Shown here in pieces: positions 14,288 through 25,966 of a DNA stretch of 34,325 nucleotides. Origin of the DNA: an uncultured Prevotellaceae bacterium (lineage in GTDB: Bacteria; Bacteroidota; Bacteroidia; Bacteroidales; Bacteroidaceae); the NCBI GenBank assembly GCA_900320845.1, contig ONTS01000024.1, forward strand, positions 1 to 34,325, in the 5' to 3' direction. The stretch's first letter is position 1; every line of letters begins with the position of its first letter. Below the pieces are notes generated by a model. That model worked only from the letters and a program-made list of their open reading frames with translations. It did not search any database and had not been told where the DNA came from. Made by a program: the position numbers and the translations under genes.

Positions 14288-17200
14288 TTAGTCTTCTTCG
14301 GTTACGAAGTCGAGGATGTTGCGTTTGTTAGCTTCGAGTCTATCGTGGTCTTCCATAGAGGTGACGATAAGTTTGTCGTACTCTCTCATACCAGTTCCTG
14401 CTGGTATGCGGTGACCAGTGATGACGTTTTCCTTCATGCCTTCGAGGTTGTCGACCTTTCCGCGTATGGCGGCTTCGTTGAGCACCTTGGTTGTTTCCTG
14501 GAAGGACGCAGCCGACATGAATGACTTGGTCTGCAGTGCTGCACGGGTAATACCTTGCAGTATCTGTGTTGATGTGGCAGGCACGGCATCGCGTACTACT
14601 ACGGGACGCATGTCGCGGCGCTTTAGCGATGAGTTCTCGTCGCGCAGCTTGCGTGCTGTGACAATCTGTCCGCGTTGCAGCACGGTACTGTCGCCAGCGT
14701 CAACGACAACCTTCTTACCCCAGATGCGGTCGTTCTCGGCTGCGAAGTCGAGCTTGTCGACAATCTGTTGCTCGAGGAATGTGGTGTCGCCGGGCTCGTC
14801 GATCTGCACCTTGCGCATCATTTGGCGTACGATGATCTCGAAATGCTTGTCGTTGATCTTCACACCTTGCAGACGATATACGTCTTGTACTTCGTTGACG
14901 ATGTACTCCTGTACCGCAGTGGGACCCTTGATGGCAAGGATGTCGTTGGGTGTGATGACACCGTCGGAGAGCGGTGTGCCAGCACGTACGGCGTCGTGTT
15001 CCTGCACGAGGATCTGCTTGGAGAGCGAAACGAGGTACTTGCGCTGGTCGCCAGTCTTGGAGGTGACGATGATTTCGCGGTTGCCGCGCTTCACCTTACC
15101 CATGGTCACCTCGCCGTCGATTTCGGAAACTACTGCGGGGTTGGACGGGTTGCGTGCCTCGAAGAGCTCGGTGACACGTGGCAGACCACCGGTGATGTCA
15201 CCTGCCTTACCAACGGCGCGCGGTATCTTGACGAGGGTAGTACCAGTCTTCACCTTCTTACCGTCGACGACGACGATGTGTCCACCTACGGGGAAGTTGT
15301 AGGTACCGATGATGTTGCCATCCTTGTCGAGGATGTCACAGGTCGGTATACGGTTGCGGTCCTTAGAGTCGATGATGATCATTTCCTTCAGACCTGTTGT
15401 CTCGTCGGTTTCGGCCTTATAGGTAATGCCTTCGATGACGTCGTTGAAGCGCAGCTTGCCTTCGTACTCGGTGACGATGACAGCGTTGAAGGGGTCCCAT
15501 CGTGCTACGAGGTCGCCCTGCTTCACCTTGTCGCCCTGCTTGTAGTAGAGTGAGCTACCGTAGGGCACGTTGACGGTGGAGAGTACGATGCCGGTGTTGT
15601 TGTCGACGAAGCGAACTTCGGTGAGTCGGCTGACTACCATCTGGCATTTCACTTTCTTTCCGTCCTGCTCTTCGGTGTAGGGCACGGTACGCAGTTCGTC
15701 GAACTCGAGGTGTGCGTCGCTCTTTGCTACGATAGAAGCATTGGCAGCAGCGTTGGCAGCCACACCACCGGCGTGGAAGGTACGCAGTGTGAGCTGTGTT
15801 CCCGGTTCACCGATGGCCTGTGCAGCGATGACACCGACGGCTTCACCCTTCTGTACCATCTTGGCAGTGGCAAGGTTGCGGCCGTAGCACTTCATGCAGA
15901 CGCCGTGCTTGCTCTCGCAAGTGAGCACCGAACGGATTTCCACCTTCTCGATGGGTGAATCTTCGATGGCCTGTGCGATGGGCTCGGTGATTTCTTCGCC
16001 AGCGTGAACGAGGATTTCGCCGGTGTTGGGATGTATGATGTCGTGTACTGATACACGGCCGAGGATGCGCTCGTAGAGGGTAGAGATGACCTCTTCACCG
16101 TTTTTCAGTGCGGTGCATTCCAATCCGCGCAAGGTGCCACAGTCTTCCTCGTTGATGATAACATCGTGGCTGACGTCGACAAGGCGTCGTGTGAGGTAAC
16201 CGGCGTCGGCTGTCTTCATGGCGGTGTCGGCAAGACCCTTACGAGCACCGTGAGAGGCGATGAAGTATTCCAGCACTGACATACCTTCCTTAAAGTTGGA
16301 GAGGATGGGGTTTTCGATAATCTGTGCGCCTTCGGCACCGGCCTTCTGAGGCTTCGCCATCAGACCACGGATACCGGAGAGCTGCTTGATCTGGTCCTTA
16401 GAACCACGGGCACCGGAGTCAAGCATCATGAAGACGGCGTTAAAGCCCTGATCGGCCTCGGTCATTTCCTTCATCAAGATGTTGGAGATGTCGTTGTTGA
16501 CGTGGGTCCAAGTGTCGATGACCTGATTGTAACGCTCGTTATCGGTGATGAAACCCATGTTGTAGTTGTCGAGAATCTGGCGCACTTCTTCGTTACCTTT
16601 CTCGATGAGTGCCTGCTTCTCTGGCGGGATGATAATGTCGTCGAGGTTGAAGGAAAGACCTGCGAGGTATGCCATGCGGTAACCGAGGTTCTTGATTCCG
16701 TCGAGGAATTCGCAGGCACGGGCAAAGCCTACTGCCTTGATGACGTCGGCAATGATGTCGCGCAGACTCTTCTTCGAGATGATGGTGTTGACAAATCCCA
16801 TCTCATGGGGCACGAGCTGGTTGACGATGACACGTCCTACCGATGTATCTACCATGCGCTTGGTGAAGGTGCCGTCGGCATTGCGGTCTTCCACCATTAC
16901 CTTAACGGGTGCGTGGAGGTCGCACTTGCCTTCGTTATGTGCGATGATGGCTTCTTCGGGGCCGTAGAATGTGAGTCCGTCGCCCTTGGCTCCGGGACGC
17001 AGCTTGGTGATATAGTAGAGTCCGAGCACCATGTCCTGTGAGGGAACGGTGATAGGCGCTCCGTTGGCGGGGTTAAGAATGTTGTGGCTTTGGAGCATGA
17101 GGATCTGTGCCTCGAGAATAGCTGCATTGCTCAGGGGAAGGTGTACGGCCATCTGGTCGCCGTCGAAGTCGGCATTGAAGGCGGTACATGCCAGCGGGTG

Positions 17201-18613
17201 GAGCTGAATGGCTTTACCCTCAATGAGCTTGGGCTGGAAGGCCTGGATACCAAGACGGTGCAGTGTCGGTGCACGGTTGAGCAATACGGGATGACCCTTC
17301 ATGACATTCTCGAGGATGTCCCAGATGATAGGCTCGCGACGGTCGACAATCTTCTTTGCACTTTTCACGGTCTTTACGATGCCGCGCTCGATGAGCTTAC
17401 GGATGATGAAGGGTTTGTAGAGCTCGGCTGCCATGAGTTTGGGCAGTCCGCACTCACCCATCTTCAACTCAGGACCTACAACGATAACCGAACGTGCTGA
17501 ATAGTCGACACGCTTACCGAGCAGGTTCTGACGGAAACGTCCCTGCTTACCCTTGAGTGAGTCGGAAAGGGACTTGAGCGGGCGGTTGCTCTCGCTCTTT
17601 ACTGCCGATGCCTTGCGTGAGTTGTCAAACAATGAGTCGACAGCTTCCTGCAACATACGCTTCTCATTGCGGAGAATGACCTCGGGAGCCTTAATCTCAA
17701 CGAGCCTCTTCAGACGATTGTTACGTATGATGACGCGACGGTAGAGGTCGTTGAGGTCGGATGTGGCGAAACGTCCACCGTCGAGGGCTACGAGGGGTCG
17801 CAGATCGGGCGGGGTGACGGGCAGTATCTTGATGATCATCCACTCTGGACGGTTGATTTCGCGGCTAGAGCGGAAGGCTTCTACCACCTGCAGACGCTTC
17901 AGGGCATCGCTCTTGCGCTGCTGTGAGGAGTCATTGTTGGCACGGTCGCGCAGCTCATAGGACAGGCTGTCGAGGTCGAGGTCGACGAGCAGGTCGTAGA
18001 TGGCCTCGGCTCCCATCTTGGCAACGAACTTATTGGGGTCGTCGTCGGGCAGCTGGTCGTTGTCCTGAGGCAACAGATTGTCAACGATGTTGATGTACTC
18101 GTCTTCGGTGAGAAGGTCGTACTTGTGCGAACCGTTGATCTCTAAGTCGTCGGCATCTTTGTGTCCGGCAAGCATACCGGGCTTGATGACAACGTACTTC
18201 TCGTAGTAGATGATGGAATCGAGCTTCTTGGTAGGCAGTCCGAGCAGGTAACCGATCTTGTTGGGCAGTGAACGGAAGTACCAGATGTGTGCCACGGGCA
18301 CAACAAGCTCAATGTGTCCGGAGCGTTCGCGACGTACTTTCTTCTCGGTTACGTCGACGCCGCAACGGTCGCAGGTAATGCCACGGTAGCGTATGCGCTT
18401 GTACTTACCACACGCACATTCGAAATCCTTGGAAGGACCGAAGATGCGTTCGCAGAACAAACCGTCACGCTCGGGCTTATAGGTGCGATAGTTGATGGTC
18501 TCGGGCTTGAGAACTTCACCGTACGAATTTTTCTGTATCTCTTCAGGCGAGGCCAGTCCGATGGTTATCTTTGTAAAGTTGGTCTTAACTTTAAGGTCGT
18601 TTTTGAAAGCCAT
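14288..18613 (-). CDS. rpoC: DNA-directed RNA polymerase subunit beta'
   Basis: 1441 residues, a normal length for Bacteroidota. The N-terminal zinc site is CACGKYKR followed by CDRCG; the catalytic magnesium loop is [12 protein letters not shown] near residue 480. The second zinc site near residue 900 includes [11 protein letters not shown]. It is the last gene of the block, 118 bp after rpoB, with a stable hairpin in the spacer and a strong terminator after the stop. No break or odd residue was seen. Confidence 0.99.
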   Translation of the reverse strand: MAFKNDLKVKTNFTKITIGLASPEEIQKNSYGEVLKPETINYRTYKPERDGLFCERIFGPSKDFECACGKYKRIRYRGITCDRCGVDVTEKKVRRERSGHIELVVPVAHIWYFRSLPNKIGYLLGLPTKKLDSIIYYEKYVVIKPGMLAGHKDADDLEINGSHKYDLLTEDEYINIVDNLLPQDNDQLPDDDPNKFVAKMGAEAIYDLLVDLDLDSLSYELRDRANNDSSQQRKSDALKRLQVVEAFRSSREINRPEWMIIKILPVTPPDLRPLVALDGGRFATSDLNDLYRRVIIRNNRLKRLVEIKAPEVILRNEKRMLQEAVDSLFDNSRKASAVKSESNRPLKSLSDSLKGKQGRFRQNLLGKRVDYSARSVIVVGPELKMGECGLPKLMAAELYKPFIIRKLIERGIVKTVKSAKKIVDRREPIIWDILENVMKGHPVLLNRAPTLHRLGIQAFQPKLIEGKAIQLHPLACTAFNADFDGDQMAVHLPLSNAAILEAQILMLQSHNILNPANGAPITVPSQDMVLGLYYITKLRPGAKGDGLTFYGPEEAIIAHNEGKCDLHAPVKVMVEDRNADGTFTKRMVDTSVGRVIVNQLVPHEMGFVNTIISKKSLRDIIADVIKAVGFARACEFLDGIKNLGYRMAYLAGLSFNLDDIIIPPEKQALIEKGNEEVRQILDNYNMGFITDNERYNQVIDTWTHVNNDISNILMKEMTEADQGFNAVFMMLDSGARGSKDQIKQLSGIRGLMAKPQKAGAEGAQIIENPILSNFKEGMSVLEYFIASHGARKGLADTAMKTADAGYLTRRLVDVSHDVIINEEDCGTLRGLECTALKNGEEVISTLYERILGRVSVHDIIHPNTGEILVHAGEEITEPIAQAIEDSPIEKVEIRSVLTCESKHGVCMKCYGRNLATAKMVQKGEAVGVIAAQAIGEPGTQLTLRTFHAGGVAANAAANASIVAKSDAHLEFDELRTVPYTEEQDGKKVKCQMVVSRLTEVRFVDNNTGIVLSTVNVPYGSSLYYKQGDKVKQGDLVARWDPFNAVIVTEYEGKLRFNDVIEGITYKAETDETTGLKEMIIIDSKDRNRIPTCDILDKDGNIIGTYNFPVGGHIVVVDGKKVKTGTTLVKIPRAVGKAGDITGGLPRVTELFEARNPSNPAVVSEIDGEVTMGKVKRGNREIIVTSKTGDQRKYLVSLSKQILVQEHDAVRAGTPLSDGVITPNDILAIKGPTAVQEYIVNEVQDVYRLQGVKINDKHFEIIVRQMMRKVQIDEPGDTTFLEQQIVDKLDFAAENDRIWGKKVVVDAGDSTVLQRGQIVTARKLRDENSSLKRRDMRPVVVRDAVPATSTQILQGITRAALQTKSFMSAASFQETTKVLNEAAIRGKVDNLEGMKENVITGHRIPAGTGMREYDKLIVTSMEDHDRLEANKRNILDFVTEED

Positions 18614-18651
18614 GGTGTTTTCTTTTTTGGGAAAAAGTCTTTCTCTTATGT

Positions 18652-18686
18652 GTGAGTGGCAGCGGTTGTTGCCGCCAGCAACTCAC
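18652..18686 (-). other. Hairpin in the rpoB-rpoC spacer
   Basis: GTGAGT (18652-18657) pairs with ACTCAC (18681-18686), and inside, GGCGG can pair with CCGCT. No T run follows on the minus strand, so a processing or stability element is more likely than a terminator. Confidence 0.45.
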
Positions 18687-18731
18687 TTATATATAAAGGG
18701 TATAGGGGTGTCACCCTCTGTCAGAGGCGAT

Positions 18732-21700
18732 TTAGTCGAGACGTATGCTTAGTCCGAGACCGCGAAGTTCGTGGAGCAGTACATTGAGCGATTCGGGTAT
18801 TCCCGGTGTGGGCATAGGATCGCCTTTGACGATGGCTTCGTAGGCCTTAGAACGTCCTACGGTGTCGTCACTCTTGATGGTGAGGATCTCCTGCAAGATG
18901 TTGCTGGCGCCGAAGGCTTCGAGTGCCCAAACCTCCATCTCACCGAAACGCTGACCGCCAAACTGTGCTTTACCACCGAGAGGCTGCTGCGTGATGAGTG
19001 AGTACGGACCAATGGAACGTGCGTGCATCTTGTCTTCTACCATGTGGCCGAGCTTGAGGAAGTAGGTGATACCTACTGTTGCAGGCTGGTCAAACTGCTC
19101 ACCTGTCTCACCGTCGTAGAGACGTGTGGAGCACAGACGTGGCAGACCAGCCTTGTCGGTCCACTCGGTGAGGTCGTCAATCTTAGCTCCGTCGAAGATA
19201 GGTGTAGCAAACTTCACACCGAGCTTCTTACCAACAGCACCGAGGATAGCTTCGAAAATCTGTCCGAGGTTCATACGTGAAGGCACGCCCAGCGGGTTGA
19301 GCACGAGGTCGACGGGACGACCATCTGCAAGGAACGGCATGTCTTCCTGACGTACTACCTTAGAGACGATACCTTTGTTACCATGACGGCCAGCGAGTTT
19401 GTCGCCAACACCGATCTTACGCTTCTTGGCAACGTAAACCTTAGCCATCTGCAGCACGCCGGAGGGCAACTCGTCGCCTATGGTGATGGCGAGGTTGCGA
19501 CGCTTCTTCTCTGCATCGAGCAGCTTGTACTTGCGGATGTAGTTGCGAATGAGCTGCGAGATGAGCTGGTTCTTGTGCTCGTCGCTGGTCCATCCTATCG
19601 ACTGCACACCTTCGTACTCAAGGTTGCGCAGAGCGGCTTCGGTAAACTTGGAACCCTTGGTGATAACTTCTACACCGGCATAGTCCTTCACTCCCTGCGA
19701 TGTCTTGCCGCGGGTGAGGACTTTCAGTTTCTCGATGAGGATATCCTTCAGATCCTTGTTCTTTGCTTCGTATTCTTCGTCTATCTTAGCCAGAACTTCT
19801 TTGTCGAGTTTTTTTGCCTCGCGTGTCTTGATGGCACGTGAAAAGAGTTTCTTGTCGATGATGACGCCGGAGAGTGACGGGTTGGCTTTCAGCGAAGAGT
19901 CCTTCACATCGCCAGCCTTGTCGCCGAAGATGGCGCGCAGCAGTTTCTCTTCAGGTGTGGGATCGCTCTCACCCTTAGGCGAAATCTTACCGATGAGGAT
20001 ATCGCCAGGCTCCACGCGTGCACCAATACGGATGATACCGTTCTCGTCGAGGTCGCGAGTGGCGTCCTCACTTACGTTAGGAATGTCGGAAGTGAACTCT
20101 TCCATGCCGCGTTTAGTCTCGCGCACCTCGAGCATGTACTCGTCTACATGCACAGATGTAAGTACATCGTCGCTCACCAGACGCTCGGAGAGCACGATGG
20201 CGTCCTCATAGTTGTAGCCTTTCCATGGCATGTAGGCTACGAGGAGGTTACGGCCGAGGGCGAGCTCACCATTTTCGGTGGCGTAACCTTCGGTAAGTAT
20301 TTGTCCTTTATGCACGCGCTGGCCCTTGTCGCAGATGGGGCGCAGGTCAATGACCATGCTCTGGTTGGTGCGACGGAACTTGGGAATGTGATATTCCTTC
20401 AGTGCGGGCTCGAAACTTACGAACTCTTCGTCTTCGGTGCGGTCGTAAAGGATGCGGATGATGGTGGCGTCTACGTATTCAACTACGCCTTCGCCTTCGG
20501 CAACAATCATGGTGCGTGAGTCTTCGCAGACCTGACGCTCGATGCCGGTACCGACGATGGGTGCGTCGTTGTGCAACAGGGGCACAGCCTGACGCATCAT
20601 GTTACATCCCATCAGTGCGCGGTGACCATCGTCATGCTCGAGCGCTGGGATGAGAGCTGCCGATACTGATGCTATCTGCTGCGGCGAAACGTCCATGAGG
20701 CTCACCTGTGAAGGCGGCACTACGGGGAAGTCGGCGTCGAGGCGGCACTTCACCACGTCACGGATGAAGGTTCCGTTTTCGCGCAACGGAGCATTACCCT
20801 GACCGATGATGTGCTCCGACTCTTCTTCAGCGGTGAGGTAAACTACCTTGTTGTTGTCAAGGTTTACCTTCTCATTCTCCACCTTTCGGTAGGGAGTCTC
20901 AATGAATCCGAGGTCGTTGATGTTGGCATATACACAGAGAGAGGAGATAAGTCCGATGTTAGGACCTTCAGGACTCTCGATAGGACAGAGTCGTCCGTAG
21001 TGTGTATAGTGCACGTCGCGGACCTCAAAGCCTGCACGTTCGCGTGACAGACCGCCAGGACCCAGTGCAGAGAGACGACGTTTGTGTGTCACTTCGGCCA
21101 GCGGGTTGGTCTGGTCCATGAACTGTGAGAGAGGGTTGGTGCCGAAGAATGAGTTGATAACGCTGGATATGGTCTTGGCGTTGATCAGATCGGTGGGTGT
21201 GAACACCTCGTTGTCGCGTACATTCATGCGTTCGCGGATGGTACGACTCATGCGTGCCAGGCCTATGGAGAACTGGTTGCTGAGCTGTTCGCCTACGGTG
21301 CGCACGCGACGGTTGCTGAGGTGGTCAATATCGTCAACGGTTGCATTGCTGTTGACGAGCTGTATAAGGTATTTTATTATCTCTATGATATCTTCCTTCG
21401 TAAGAATACGTGTGTCGATATCTGTATTGAGACCTAATTTCTTGTTGATACGATAGCGTCCTACATCGCCGAGGTCGTAACGCTTGTCTGAGAAGAAGAG
21501 GTTTTGTATGGCTTCTCTTGCGCTGCTGTCGTCGGCGGGGTCGGAATTGCGAAGCTGACGGTAGATATATTCGACGGCTTCCTTCTCACTGTTACTCGTA
21601 TCTTTAGCCAATGTGTTGAAGATGATGTCGTAGCGTGATGCTACCTCGCTGTCTTTGTGCAACAGTATGGTGGAAGCGCCGCTCTCCAGAATATCTTCTA

Positions 21701-22544
21701 TATTGTCCTTGGTGATTTCTATTTCACGCTCAAGGAGCACATCGTTACGTTCGATGGTAGCCAGTTCGCCGGTGTCTTCGTCAACATGGTCTTCGTTCCA
21801 TGTCTTCAACACGCGTGCAGCGAGTTTACGGCCGATGGCAGCCTTGAGGTTTTTCTTATTTACTTTCACTTCTTCTGCCAGATCGAAGATTTGAAGGATG
21901 TCTTTATCCTGCTCAAATCCGATGGCGCGCAGCAATGTTGTGACGGGCAACTTCTTCTTTCGGTCGATGTATGCGTACATCACATTGTTGATGTCGGTGG
22001 AGAATTCTATCCACGAGCCCTTGAATGGGATGATACGTGCGCTGTAGAGCACGCGTCCGTTGGCGTGAACTCCTTGGCTGAAGAATACGCCTGGTGAACG
22101 ATGCAGCTGTGCTACCACAACACGTTCGGCGCCGTTGATGATGAACGTGCCGTTGTTGGTCATGTATGGTATCGAGCCGAGGAAGACATCAGATGTTACC
22201 GTCTCAAAATCTACATGGTCGGGGTCAGTACACGACAGACGCATACGTGCTTTGAGGGGCACGCTGTAGGTCAGTCCGCGCTCCAGACACTCATCGATGG
22301 TGTAGCGGGGCGGGTCGATGTAATAGTCGAGGAATTCCAGTTTGTACTGGTTACGCGTGTCGTTGACGGGGAAGTTCTCGGAGAACACCTTGTACAAGCC
22401 GTCATTTTTGCGTTGCTCGGGGGGGGTGTCGAGCTGCAGGAAGTCTTGGAACGACTTCAACTGTACGTCAAGAAAGTCGGGAAAGGGCATCGGGTTCTTG
22501 ACGCTGGCAAAACTGATTCTTTCTTCTGTCGTATGCGTTGCCAT
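18732..22544 (-). CDS. rpoB: DNA-directed RNA polymerase subunit beta
   Basis: Start chosen at [12 protein letters not shown] (22544), giving 1270 residues, the usual Bacteroidota length; the 16-residue extension to 22592 has no family match. The rifampicin region reads [19 protein letters not shown] then LSALGPGG, with the Asp, His and Ser positions in the wild-type (sensitive) state. A C-terminal [12 protein letters not shown] block is intact. Followed by rpoC after 118 bp. Confidence 0.99.
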   Translation of the reverse strand: MATHTTEERISFASVKNPMPFPDFLDVQLKSFQDFLQLDTPPEQRKNDGLYKVFSENFPVNDTRNQYKLEFLDYYIDPPRYTIDECLERGLTYSVPLKARMRLSCTDPDHVDFETVTSDVFLGSIPYMTNNGTFIINGAERVVVAQLHRSPGVFFSQGVHANGRVLYSARIIPFKGSWIEFSTDINNVMYAYIDRKKKLPVTTLLRAIGFEQDKDILQIFDLAEEVKVNKKNLKAAIGRKLAARVLKTWNEDHVDEDTGELATIERNDVLLEREIEITKDNIEDILESGASTILLHKDSEVASRYDIIFNTLAKDTSNSEKEAVEYIYRQLRNSDPADDSSAREAIQNLFFSDKRYDLGDVGRYRINKKLGLNTDIDTRILTKEDIIEIIKYLIQLVNSNATVDDIDHLSNRRVRTVGEQLSNQFSIGLARMSRTIRERMNVRDNEVFTPTDLINAKTISSVINSFFGTNPLSQFMDQTNPLAEVTHKRRLSALGPGGLSRERAGFEVRDVHYTHYGRLCPIESPEGPNIGLISSLCVYANINDLGFIETPYRKVENEKVNLDNNKVVYLTAEEESEHIIGQGNAPLRENGTFIRDVVKCRLDADFPVVPPSQVSLMDVSPQQIASVSAALIPALEHDDGHRALMGCNMMRQAVPLLHNDAPIVGTGIERQVCEDSRTMIVAEGEGVVEYVDATIIRILYDRTEDEEFVSFEPALKEYHIPKFRRTNQSMVIDLRPICDKGQRVHKGQILTEGYATENGELALGRNLLVAYMPWKGYNYEDAIVLSERLVSDDVLTSVHVDEYMLEVRETKRGMEEFTSDIPNVSEDATRDLDENGIIRIGARVEPGDILIGKISPKGESDPTPEEKLLRAIFGDKAGDVKDSSLKANPSLSGVIIDKKLFSRAIKTREAKKLDKEVLAKIDEEYEAKNKDLKDILIEKLKVLTRGKTSQGVKDYAGVEVITKGSKFTEAALRNLEYEGVQSIGWTSDEHKNQLISQLIRNYIRKYKLLDAEKKRRNLAITIGDELPSGVLQMAKVYVAKKRKIGVGDKLAGRHGNKGIVSKVVRQEDMPFLADGRPVDLVLNPLGVPSRMNLGQIFEAILGAVGKKLGVKFATPIFDGAKIDDLTEWTDKAGLPRLCSTRLYDGETGEQFDQPATVGITYFLKLGHMVEDKMHARSIGPYSLITQQPLGGKAQFGGQRFGEMEVWALEAFGASNILQEILTIKSDDTVGRSKAYEAIVKGDPMPTPGIPESLNVLLHELRGLGLSIRLD

Positions 22545-22715
22545 ATCGTTAATATATAATGATGAAAAAACGAAGAAGGCTTTGTCCGTCATATGCGCTG
22601 TCGGCGCTGATGTAGCGGACTGGTTGAGTCTTCTTCTTTGGATTATTCAAGTGTCGGTTGGGGTGTTGAGGTTGTCGTTTGGGGTGTGTGGTGTCTTGTG
22701 TATGAAAAGACATGA

Positions 22716-22754
22716 ATTGGTTAGGACTCTCCTACTGGGAAAATCCTAACCAAT
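22716..22754 (-). other. Stem-loop 2 in the rplL-rpoB spacer
   Basis: ATTGGTTAGGA (22716-22726) and TCCTAACCAAT (22744-22754) are perfect 11-bp arms around a 17-base loop. No T run follows on the minus strand. Likely an RNase site or attenuation element controlling how much rpoBC is made relative to the stalk proteins. Confidence 0.6.
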
Positions 22755-22769
22755 GTTTGCGGTGTTATC

Positions 22770-22790
22770 GTAAGACGTTGACAGTCTTAC
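22770..22790 (-). other. Stem-loop 1 in the rplL-rpoB spacer
   Basis: GTAAGAC (22770-22776) and GTCTTAC (22784-22790) pair perfectly around a 7-base loop, 18 bases past the rplL stop and 15 bases before the larger stem-loop. Confidence 0.5.
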
Positions 22791-22808
22791 TTTTCGTCTA
22801 TTCGTTGC

Positions 22809-23189
22809 TTATTTGAGTTCGATCTTAGCACCTTCAGCCTCGAGGGTCTTCTTCAGGTTCTCGGCCTCGTCTTTAGCCATGCCTTCCTTCAGAGTTGAGG
22901 GAGCACCGTCAACGAGATCCTTAGCTTCCTTCAGACCAAGACCGCAAGCTTCCTTGACAGCCTTAACCACCTTCAGCTTGTTGGGACCTACCTCAGCGAG
23001 AACGACATTGAAGTCGGTCTTCTCTTCAGCAGCTTCGCCACCGCCATTATTGCTGCTAGTGGTTGCAACAGCAACAGCTGCAGCTGCGGGTTCAATACCA
23101 TAATCCTCCTTGAGGACGTTTGCCAACTCGTTTACTTCTTTTACTGTCAAGTTTACTAACTGTTCAGCAATAGCTTTAATGTCTGCCAT
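22809..23189 (-). CDS. rplL: 50S ribosomal protein bL12 (L7/L12)
   Basis: 126 residues. The N-terminal dimer domain ([20 protein letters not shown]), an Ala/Gly-rich hinge (residues 35-55) and the C-terminal factor-binding domain with [20 protein letters not shown] are all present. The hinge carries an unusual SSNNGGG stretch. Forms the ribosomal stalk with bL10 and is the major contact for EF-Tu and EF-G. It starts 51 bp after rplJ, and a 264-bp structured spacer follows before rpoB. Confidence 0.98.
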   Translation of the reverse strand: MADIKAIAEQLVNLTVKEVNELANVLKEDYGIEPAAAAVAVATTSSNNGGGEAAEEKTDFNVVLAEVGPNKLKVVKAVKEACGLGLKEAKDLVDGAPSTLKEGMAKDEAENLKKTLEAEGAKIELK

Positions 23190-23240
23190 TTTTTATTAAG
23201 TTTTTTAATTTTGTAATTCTGTTTTTGTGTAATGTTTATA

Positions 23241-23759
23241 TTATTCAGGCCGCTCGCCCAGGGTCTTGAGCACACCATGAATGGTGCCGGCGCTTGATTG
23301 CAGAGCAGAGATAACGTTCTTTGCGGGAGACTGGAGCAGTGCCACAACCTCTGCAATGAGTTCGTTCTTACTCTTCAGAGAGGCGAGTTCCTCGAGTTTG
23401 TCAGCACCTACGTAGAAACCTTCTTCAGCATAGGCAGCTTTCAATGCGGGGATTCCTTCCTTTGTGTATTCTTTCAGCAGGCGTCCGGGGACGTTGGCCA
23501 CATTGGCAAACATCACAGCGGTATTGCCTTTCAGGCTGTCGTACAAGGGTTCGAAGTCAACGTCGGAAGCTTCAAAAGCCTTACGGAGAAGAGTGTTCTT
23601 CACCATAACGAGCTTAATCTCTTTCTTAAAGCACTTACGACGCAGGTCGCTGGTATCTTCAGCATTGAGTCCGGAGAGATCTACTAAGTAGAAGTGGGGA
23701 TATGCTGTAAGCTGTTTGCCCAGCTCGACGATGATAGTATCTTTTACTTCTTTTCTCAT
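23241..23759 (-). CDS. rplJ: 50S ribosomal protein uL10
   Basis: 172 residues, full length. KEIKLVMVKNTLLRKAFE and the segment around KGNTAVMF match the RNA-binding domain of uL10; the C-terminal helix that holds bL12 dimers follows. It lies 21 bp downstream of rplA. In other bacteria uL10 with bL12 represses its own mRNA; the short upstream gap here leaves room for a leader only inside rplA. Confidence 0.98.
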   Translation of the reverse strand: MRKEVKDTIIVELGKQLTAYPHFYLVDLSGLNAEDTSDLRRKCFKKEIKLVMVKNTLLRKAFEASDVDFEPLYDSLKGNTAVMFANVANVPGRLLKEYTKEGIPALKAAYAEEGFYVGADKLEELASLKSKNELIAEVVALLQSPAKNVISALQSSAGTIHGVLKTLGERPE

Positions 23760-23780
23760 GATTGCGTTCGTTTAGAATAA

Positions 23781-24473
23781 TTACTCAACCGACTTGGGGT
23801 CGACTTTCACACCTTTACTCATGGTACTCGAAAGGAAGATACTCTTAATATATGTTCCCTTAGCCGCAGCCGGCTTCAGTTTGATAATTGTAGAGATAAA
23901 CTCTTTCGCGTTCTGACAGATTTGCTCAGGTGTGAATGACACTTTTCCTATGGAAGAGTGAATGATACCGGTTTTGTCAACTTTGAAGTCGATTTTACCT
24001 TGTTTCACTTCTTTCACTGCCTTAGCAACATCCATTGTTACCGTTCCGCTCTTGGGGTTAGGCATCAGTCCGCGCGGACCGAGGATACGACCGAGGGGAC
24101 CCAGCTTACCCATGCATGAGGGTTGCGTGATGATAACGTCCACATCGGTCCATCCGCCTTTGATTTTCTCGATGTATTCGTCGAGACCTACATAGTCGGC
24201 GCCTGCTTCCTGAGCGGCAGCTTCAGCATCGGGTGTGCAGATGCACAGCACACGTGTCACCTTACCGGTACCATTGGGCAGCGACACGACGCCGCGCACC
24301 ATCTGGTTGGCCTTACGGGGATCGACACCAAGACGTACGTCGATGTCGAGAGAGGCGTCAAACTTGGTTGTGGTGATTTCCTTCACCAGCTCGGCTGCCT
24401 CTTTCAAGGTGTATGCTTTCCCTGCTTCAACTTTCTCGGCTACTGATTTTTGATTTTTGGTCAGTTTACTCAT
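23781..24473 (-). CDS. rplA: 50S ribosomal protein uL1
   Basis: 230 residues. [20 protein letters not shown] and the [14 protein letters not shown] block are diagnostic of uL1. It binds 23S rRNA at the L1 stalk near the E site and, in many bacteria, represses the rplKA mRNA. It begins 21 bp after rplK. Confidence 0.98.
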   Translation of the reverse strand: MSKLTKNQKSVAEKVEAGKAYTLKEAAELVKEITTTKFDASLDIDVRLGVDPRKANQMVRGVVSLPNGTGKVTRVLCICTPDAEAAAQEAGADYVGLDEYIEKIKGGWTDVDVIITQPSCMGKLGPLGRILGPRGLMPNPKSGTVTMDVAKAVKEVKQGKIDFKVDKTGIIHSSIGKVSFTPEQICQNAKEFISTIIKLKPAAAKGTYIKSIFLSSTMSKGVKVDPKSVE

Positions 24474-24494
24474 TGTTCTGAAAGTTTTTGATTG

Positions 24495-24932
24495 TTATCC
24501 AGGGAAGTCCCCTTTTACGGTGATACCCATACTTCTGGCTGTACCAGCAATCAGCTTCATGGCTGACTCGACTGTGAAGCAGTTCAGATCGGTCATCTTG
24601 TCTTCTGCAATGGCACGCACCTGATCCCATGTCACTGAAGCCACCTTTTTACGGTTGGGCTCTGATGAGCCACCTTTCACCTTGGCAGCCTCCATGAGCT
24701 GTACGGCAGCAGGAGGAGTCTTAATGACGAAGCTGAATGACTTATCGGTATAGTAAGTGATAACGACGGGCAATATCTTGCCAGCCTTATCCTGGGTACG
24801 GGCGTTGAACTCCTTGCAGAATCCCATGATGTTGATACCTTTCGAACCGAGAGCCGGTCCTACAGGGGGAGAAGGATTTGCAGCGCCGCCTTTAATCTGT
24901 AATTTGATTAATCCAGCAACTTCTTTAGCCAT
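24495..24932 (-). CDS. rplK: 50S ribosomal protein uL11
   Basis: 145 residues. [34 protein letters not shown]-like block and the C-terminal rRNA-binding domain ending in [10 protein letters not shown] are present. Part of the GTPase-associated centre and target of thiostrepton. It starts 64 bp after nusG. Confidence 0.98.
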   Translation of the reverse strand: MAKEVAGLIKLQIKGGAANPSPPVGPALGSKGINIMGFCKEFNARTQDKAGKILPVVITYYTDKSFSFVIKTPPAAVQLMEAAKVKGGSSEPNRKKVASVTWDQVRAIAEDKMTDLNCFTVESAMKLIAGTARSMGITVKGDFPG

Positions 24933-24996
24933 TTGTTTGTAATAATAATAGTGAATGATATGCGAGAGTCTGTTTCATCGTGCGTAACCACGAAGC

Positions 24997-25539
24997 CTAC
25001 TCTCTCTCAACTTGCATAAAACCGAGTTCAAGCGGTGTTTTCCGCCCGAAGATTTTGACCATCACCTTCAGTTTGCGTTTCTCTTTGTTCACCTCTTCGA
25101 TAACGCCACTGAAACCGCTGAACGGTCCGTCGGTAACCGTTACGGCGTCGCCCTCGAGATAGTCGATGGCAACGTCTTCTTCAAGCTCTGTCTGCTCCAC
25201 ATTACCCAACATACGGTTGATGTCGGCTTCGCGGGCAGGAGAAGGATTATCCATACCTCCAAGGAAACCCAACACGTTGGGGATGAAACGCAGCATGTGA
25301 GCTACGTCACCCACCAACTCGGCCTGAACCAACACATAACCGGGCAGGGACACTTTGTCCTTGACCACACGCTTACCGTTACGGGTAGTGGCATGTTTTT
25401 CCGTAGGCACTTTGACCTGAAAAACATATTTGGAAAGAGTCTCATTGAGCTTCATTGCTGCTTCAATATACTCTTTCACCTTCACTTCCTTACCGCTTAC
25501 GGCACGGAGGACATACCAATTACGTTTTGTCTCAGCCAT
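24997..25539 (-). CDS. nusG: Transcription elongation/antitermination factor NusG
   Basis: 180 residues. The NGN domain opens with WYVLRAVSGKEVKVKEYIE and the C-terminal KOW domain has VTVTDGPFSGFSGVIEEV. It binds the polymerase clamp and couples it to Rho or the ribosome. It follows secE after 15 bp, the standard order, and precedes rplK. Confidence 0.97.
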   Translation of the reverse strand: MAETKRNWYVLRAVSGKEVKVKEYIEAAMKLNETLSKYVFQVKVPTEKHATTRNGKRVVKDKVSLPGYVLVQAELVGDVAHMLRFIPNVLGFLGGMDNPSPAREADINRMLGNVEQTELEEDVAIDYLEGDAVTVTDGPFSGFSGVIEEVNKEKRKLKVMVKIFGRKTPLELGFMQVERE

Positions 25540-25554
25540 GATGGATTGCTTGAA

Positions 25555-25746
25555 TTAACCTGGATACACTGTCTGCATGATGAAACGGAAAACCGAGTCC
25601 ATGGCGAACACCACCAGCGCAATGACAAGGGAAGCTGATAATACTACCATTGCTCTGTGGGTCAACTCACGACGTGTCGGCCAAGTTGTCTTATGCGCAA
25701 GCTCATCGTAACAAGCTTTGCAATAGTTGATGATTTTCTTGAACAT
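25555..25746 (-). CDS. secE: Preprotein translocase subunit SecE
   Basis: 63 residues with one membrane segment (about 32-56), the short single-helix form. The cytoplasmic helix contains DELAHKTTWPTRREL, with the W-P-T motif that marks SecE. It holds SecY in the SecYEG channel. It lies between tRNA-Trp and nusG, as in many phyla. Confidence 0.95.
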   Translation of the reverse strand: MFKKIINYCKACYDELAHKTTWPTRRELTHRAMVVLSASLVIALVVFAMDSVFRFIMQTVYPG

Positions 25747-25772
25747 AATCTACATCTTATGTCTATCGTTAG

Positions 25773-25845
25773 CACGGGAAGGAGGACTCGAACCCACGAC
25801 CCTCGGTTTTGGAGACCGATGCTCTACCAACTGAGCTATTCCCGT
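25773..25845 (-). tRNA. tRNA-Trp (CCA)
   Basis: 73 bases. The acceptor ACGGGAA/TTCCCGT, D arm GCTC/GAGC, anticodon arm TCGGT-CTCCAAA-ACCGA with anticodon CCA (25810-25812) and TTCGAGT loop are all present. The T stem GTGGG/CCTCC has a U-C mismatch at its second pair. No CCA is encoded. Confidence 0.96.
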
Positions 25846-25851
25846 AGAAAA

Positions 25852-25877
25852 GTTCCCGCGGCCGCAGTCGCGGGAAC
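25852..25877 (-). terminator. Terminator-like hairpin between tuf and tRNA-Trp
   Basis: Perfect 9-bp arms GTTCCCGCG and CGCGGGAAC around an 8-base loop; on the minus strand TTTTC follows at once, then tRNA-Trp six bases later. The four-T tail suggests partial termination, which would lower secE-nusG expression relative to tuf. Confidence 0.6.
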
Positions 25878-25966
25878 CGTATCTCTACTCTCGTCGTCTA
25901 CGCGCGTACCTATTATTATAGGTTGTGCGCTGTGATGCAGACGTCCGGAGTCAGTCTTATTGTCTA

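Noticed and set aside
14675-15553. Long plus-strand frames opposite rpoC and rpoB
   Set aside because: Codon-bias shadows of intact polymerase genes with no recognisable motifs.
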